Source of the DNA: JACQBY01 sp041486115
GTDB taxonomy: Bacteria; Nitrospirota; Nitrospiria; JACQBW01
Direction: 5' to 3'
Length of the DNA: 15,779 nucleotides
Assembly: GCA_041486115.1 (NCBI GenBank)
Contig: JBGPKT010000052.1
Location: 1-15,779, forward strand
Within the stretch, counting starts at the first letter, position 1; each line of letters starts with the position of its first letter. Positions 13,508 to 15,779 of this stretch are shown piece after piece. The notes beneath the pieces are model-generated. The model saw only the letters and a program-made list of their open reading frames with translations. It did no database searches and had not been told where the DNA came from. The position numbers and the translations under genes were made by a program.

Positions 13508-14248
13508 TTATAATATCCGGCTGTCGAGGTTAAAAACCTGGCCGGAAACGGATTCCATGTTTGAGAGGAAATAGATAAAACCGGTCACCTCTTCAATCGT
13601 GGATGTTTTTTGGAGAACATTTTCCAGAATAATCCGTTCCCGGTATTTCTCCTTTATTTTCAATCCCATGGCAGTCGGGAGAATCCCCGGCAAAATCGCA
13701 TTGACCCGGATTTGATCGGCGCCCCACTCCTTTGCCGCTGATTTAGTCAGGCCGATGACCGCGGCTTTTGCCGAGGAATAATTGGCCTGTCCGGCCCGTC
13801 CTGTCAAACCGCTTCTTGAGGCCAGATTAATAATGTGCCCTTTTTGATTGGTTTTCATCCATTGAGCGGCAAATTTCATGCAAAAAAAGAGTCCGGTCAG
13901 ATTAATTTGAATAACTCGGTTCCACTGGTTTTCAGTCATGTTTGACGCCGGAGCATCGTCAATCGCTCCGGCGTTATTAATCAGAACATCCACCCGAGTC
14001 CATTTTTTCCGGATATTCTCAAACATCATTTCAACTTCTTTTTCATCGCGGATATCCGCCTGGCAGATAAAGGAATCCTCCGAACCGGAAGAAAAACAAA
14101 ACTCTCTTAGAACATTTTCGGCGCGTTTCTTATTTTTAAAAAAATGGAGCGCTACCCGGTGATTGTTTTTCAAAAAGAGCCTGGCCAATTCCTGCCCGAG
14201 CCCTCCTGATCCGCCAATGATGAGAACATTTAATTTAGAGGATTCCAA
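13508..14248 (-). CDS. SDR-family, FabG-like 3-oxoacyl-ACP reductase in the biotin operon
   Basis: The product has 246 residues. It has a Rossmann fold with GGSGGLG (12-18, a variant of TGxxxGxG), NNAG (91-94) and the catalytic tetrad N116, S144, Y157, K161. This matches classical SDR 3-oxoacyl-[ACP] reductases (FabG), which reduce a ketoacyl thioester with NADPH. It lies between bioF (14-nt overlap) and bioD (10-nt gap), so it is almost certainly co-transcribed. Pimeloyl-ACP synthesis needs two ketoreduction steps, so a dedicated reductase for the biotin precursor is the likely role. The substrate cannot be read from the sequence, and other SDR activities remain possible. Confidence 0.85.
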   Translation of the reverse strand: MESSKLNVLIIGGSGGLGQELARLFLKNNHRVALHFFKNKKRAENVLREFCFSSGSEDSFICQADIRDEKEVEMMFENIRKKWTRVDVLINNAGAIDDAPASNMTENQWNRVIQINLTGLFFCMKFAAQWMKTNQKGHIINLASRSGLTGRAGQANYSSAKAAVIGLTKSAAKEWGADQIRVNAILPGILPTAMGLKIKEKYRERIILENVLQKTSTIEEVTGFIYFLSNMESVSGQVFNLDSRIL

Positions 14249-15395
14249 ATTGTTTTCCGTATATTCTGAGTTGGTTCAGACAGGTATCGAGATGCTCTTG
14301 CGAATGGAGGGCCGAGAGGCTAACTCTTAATCGGCTTGTTCCGCGGGGGACCGTCGGGGGCCGGATCGCGGGAATAAAAATACCGGCGTCAAATAAGGCT
14401 CTGGAAAATTCAACCGTTTTTTCCGCATGGCCGACCAGGATGGGAATGATCGGGGTGTGATGATTCTGAATAGAAAAGCCCGAATCGATTAGCCCCTTGC
14501 AGAAATAATCCTGATTCTTGATCAGAGTCGTCCTTAAAGCGGGGGTGGAGGCAAGAATATTCAGGGAAGCGATGCACATGGCGGGAATTGCAGCAGGAAG
14601 CGCAGTGGTATATATAAAGGGTTTCGCCCGGTTAATGAGTATTTCAATCAGAGTGCGTGAACCTGCGACAAAGGCCCCGTGGACCCCGACCGCTTTTCCG
14701 AGCGTTCCCATTTGAACCTCCATGTCACTTTCGATGCTGAAATGTTCAGCCGTTCCTCTTCCATGACTCCCCATCACGCCGAAACCGTGGGCGTCATCAA
14801 GGATGAGGGTCGCCTGGAACTGTTTTGCTAGTGTCACCATTTCGGGAAGGGGGGCGATATCACCCTCCATGCTGAATACCCCTTCGGTGACGATAAATGC
14901 GCCTTGCCCGCTCTTTTTCTTTGAGAGGAGTTTTTCAAGCTGATCGATGTCTTTATGCCGGAAAACCTTGTAATCGGCTTTGCTGAGCCTGCACCCGTCC
15001 ATCAGGCTCGCATGGTTGGAGCGGTCTGCGAGGAGCAAGTCTCCCTCTTTCGCAAGGGTGGTCAATAAAGCCAGGTTGGCCAGATAGCCTGAAGAAAAAG
15101 TTAAAGCCGCTTCGGTCTTTTTAAATCTGGCAATGGCCTGTTCAAGCGCAGCATGGAGGGGCGTCGAACCCGCGATCAGCCGCGAGGAACCGCTCCCCGA
15201 TCCATACTTTTCGAGAGCTAATTGGCCTTCTTTGATGATGCCTGGATGGTTTGCCAGTCCCAGATAATTGTTGGAAGAAAATGAGAGATAGGGCTTTTGA
15301 TCAATGTAAATCACCGGTCCCTTTCCCGGGAGATGAGCTGTCAGAGACCGGTAGAGGCCCTTCTCTTTTATATTTTTGAGTTCGTCCGCGTACAT
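14235..15395 (-). CDS. bioF: 8-amino-7-oxononanoate synthase
   Basis: The product has 386 residues, full length. It is a PLP enzyme condensing pimeloyl-ACP (or CoA) with L-alanine. Conserved features are SNNYLGLANHP, GSGSSRLIAGS, SNHAS (H128 stacks on PLP), DDAHGFGVMG (D201, H203), and GTLGKAVGVHGAF with the Schiff-base lysine K234. It is first in the bio operon. The ATG at 15395 is the first possible start, because an in-frame TGA lies two codons upstream. No strong ribosome-binding site is visible. KBL, a close relative, is less likely given the neighbouring bioD. Confidence 0.93.
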   Translation of the reverse strand: MYADELKNIKEKGLYRSLTAHLPGKGPVIYIDQKPYLSFSSNNYLGLANHPGIIKEGQLALEKYGSGSGSSRLIAGSTPLHAALEQAIARFKKTEAALTFSSGYLANLALLTTLAKEGDLLLADRSNHASLMDGCRLSKADYKVFRHKDIDQLEKLLSKKKSGQGAFIVTEGVFSMEGDIAPLPEMVTLAKQFQATLILDDAHGFGVMGSHGRGTAEHFSIESDMEVQMGTLGKAVGVHGAFVAGSRTLIEILINRAKPFIYTTALPAAIPAMCIASLNILASTPALRTTLIKNQDYFCKGLIDSGFSIQNHHTPIIPILVGHAEKTVEFSRALFDAGIFIPAIRPPTVPRGTSRLRVSLSALHSQEHLDTCLNQLRIYGKQFGIL

Positions 15396-15433
15396 TGAGC
15401 TTCAGGCCATGGTCGCTAATCGGGTCAAGTTTG

Positions 15434-15462
15434 TTGCGATGATGTAGACTACATAGTATAAT
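15434..15462 (+). promoter_or_regulatory. Distal plus-strand sigma-70 promoter towards clpC
   Basis: TTGCGA (15434-15439) and a perfect TATAAT (15457-15462) are 17 nt apart. It would give a clpC leader of about 190 nt. The palindrome 15442-15454 fills its spacer. Confidence 0.4.
15442..15454. promoter_or_regulatory. Palindromic operator candidate between bioF and clpC
   Basis: ATGTAGACTACAT is a perfect 6+1+6 inverted repeat. It sits at the -10 region of the minus-strand bio promoter and inside the spacer of a plus-strand promoter, so a bound repressor could block both. It does not resemble the BirA box TTGTAAACC. Confidence 0.45.
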
Positions 15463-15478
15463 CATTTTGCAATGTCAA
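15450..15478 (-). promoter_or_regulatory. Candidate promoter of the bio operon
   Basis: On the minus strand a perfect TTGACA (15473-15478) is followed at 17 nt by TATGTA (15450-15455). The latter is a weak -10. TATACT (15455-15460) is closer to consensus but only 12 nt away. Transcription would start about 50 nt before the bioF ATG. Confidence 0.45.
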
Positions 15479-15546
15479 ATTGTTTTTTTACCCTGAAAAA
15501 ATGAGCTTATCCTCCTTTGCCCGGGACACGCGACCCGGGAATAAAC

Positions 15547-15576
15547 TTGACAGATTGTCGAATGTCGAGTTAGAAT
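15547..15576 (+). promoter_or_regulatory. Proximal sigma-70 promoter of clpC
   Basis: A perfect TTGACA (15547-15552) and TAGAAT (15571-15576, 5/6) are separated by 18 nt. Transcription would start near 15583, about 75 nt before the ATG. No CIRCE or CtsR-type site is seen around it. Confidence 0.65.
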
Positions 15577-15657
15577 TAAACTAGGTAGAACGCTTTTATA
15601 ACTTTGCATAAAATCGGTTTTTTATTTTTTTAAAAAGTGTTTTCGCAAGGAGGCGTA

Positions 15658-15779
15658 ATGTTCGAACGATTTACAGATCGTGGAAGAAAAATCATCATCC
15701 TGGCAAGAGAAGAAGCCGAGAAGCACCAAAATGATTATTTGGGAACGGAGCATCTTGTTCTGGCTATTTTAAGAGAGGG
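15658..15779 (+). CDS. clpC: ATP-dependent Clp protease ATP-binding subunit ClpC, N-terminal fragment
   Basis: Only the first 40 complete codons are in the window. The gene continues past the right edge. MFERFTDRGRKIIILAREEA followed by YLGTEHLVLAILRE is the start of the Clp N-terminal repeat domain that binds substrates and adaptors in ClpC, an AAA+ unfoldase partnering ClpP. The ATG at 15658 has AAGGAGG (15647-15653) 4 nt upstream, the best ribosome-binding site in the window. It is divergent from the bio operon. ClpA or ClpB are less likely because the MFERFTDRGR opening is typical of ClpC. Confidence 0.9.
   Translation, partial: MFERFTDRGRKIIILAREEAEKHQNDYLGTEHLVLAILRE

Noticed and set aside
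15520..15539. CCCGGG-N8-CCCGGG repeat upstream of clpC, considered as a terminator or CIRCE element
   Set aside because: It has no T-tract and no resemblance to TTAGCACTC/GAGTGCTAA. Each arm is itself a 6-bp palindrome that can arise by chance.
1..15779. CRISPR arrays, tRNA or rRNA genes, integrase or prophage genes
   Set aside because: No regularly spaced repeats, cloverleaf-like sequences, rRNA signatures or phage structural genes were seen by eye on either strand.

Overview
The window reads as a chromosomal segment of a Gram-negative bacterium with moderate GC. Signal-peptide-bearing periplasmic proteins, a lytic transglycosylase, Hanks-type Ser/Thr signalling, sigma-54 regulation and the start of a clpC gene fit a Nitrospirota or deltaproteobacterium-like lineage. 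That placement is inferred from gene style only. No similarity search was possible.

Positions 1-3714 look like the tail of a type VI secretion (T6SS) accessory cluster whose core would lie upstream. They hold the 3' end of a HEAT-repeat protein resembling TIGR02270, a small unrecognised ORF, a 675-residue protein with a peptidoglycan-binding segment and an M15-type peptidase domain, and, 11 nt later, a signal-peptide-bearing 203-residue protein. The last two have the layout of an anti-peptidoglycan effector and its periplasmic immunity protein.

Positions 3775-4826 are an inserted RAYT/IS200-like HUH transposase gene bounded by 28-nt imperfect inverted repeats.

Positions 4859-11212 form a phosphothreonine signalling module. 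A first operon encodes an FHA-TM-lytic transglycosylase, a transmembrane Ser/Thr kinase, and an FHA-AAA+-Fis sigma-54 activator. It is followed by two near-identical 18-bp sites, one of them a perfect palindrome, and a textbook -24/-12 promoter. That promoter drives a secreted protein of unknown function and an overlapping PP2C phosphatase gene. The likely logic is that the kinase writes phospho-Thr, two FHA proteins read it (one acting on the cell wall, one on transcription), and the activator switches on the phosphatase that erases it.

Positions 11386-12828 encode a GAF/HD-GYP c-di-GMP phosphodiesterase-like protein whose receiver domain lacks the phosphoacceptor aspartate. Convergent to it, on the minus strand, is a biotin operon: bioF, a FabG-like reductase, bioD. 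A 262-nt divergent intergenic region with promoters on both strands and a shared palindrome separates bioF from clpC, which runs off the right edge.
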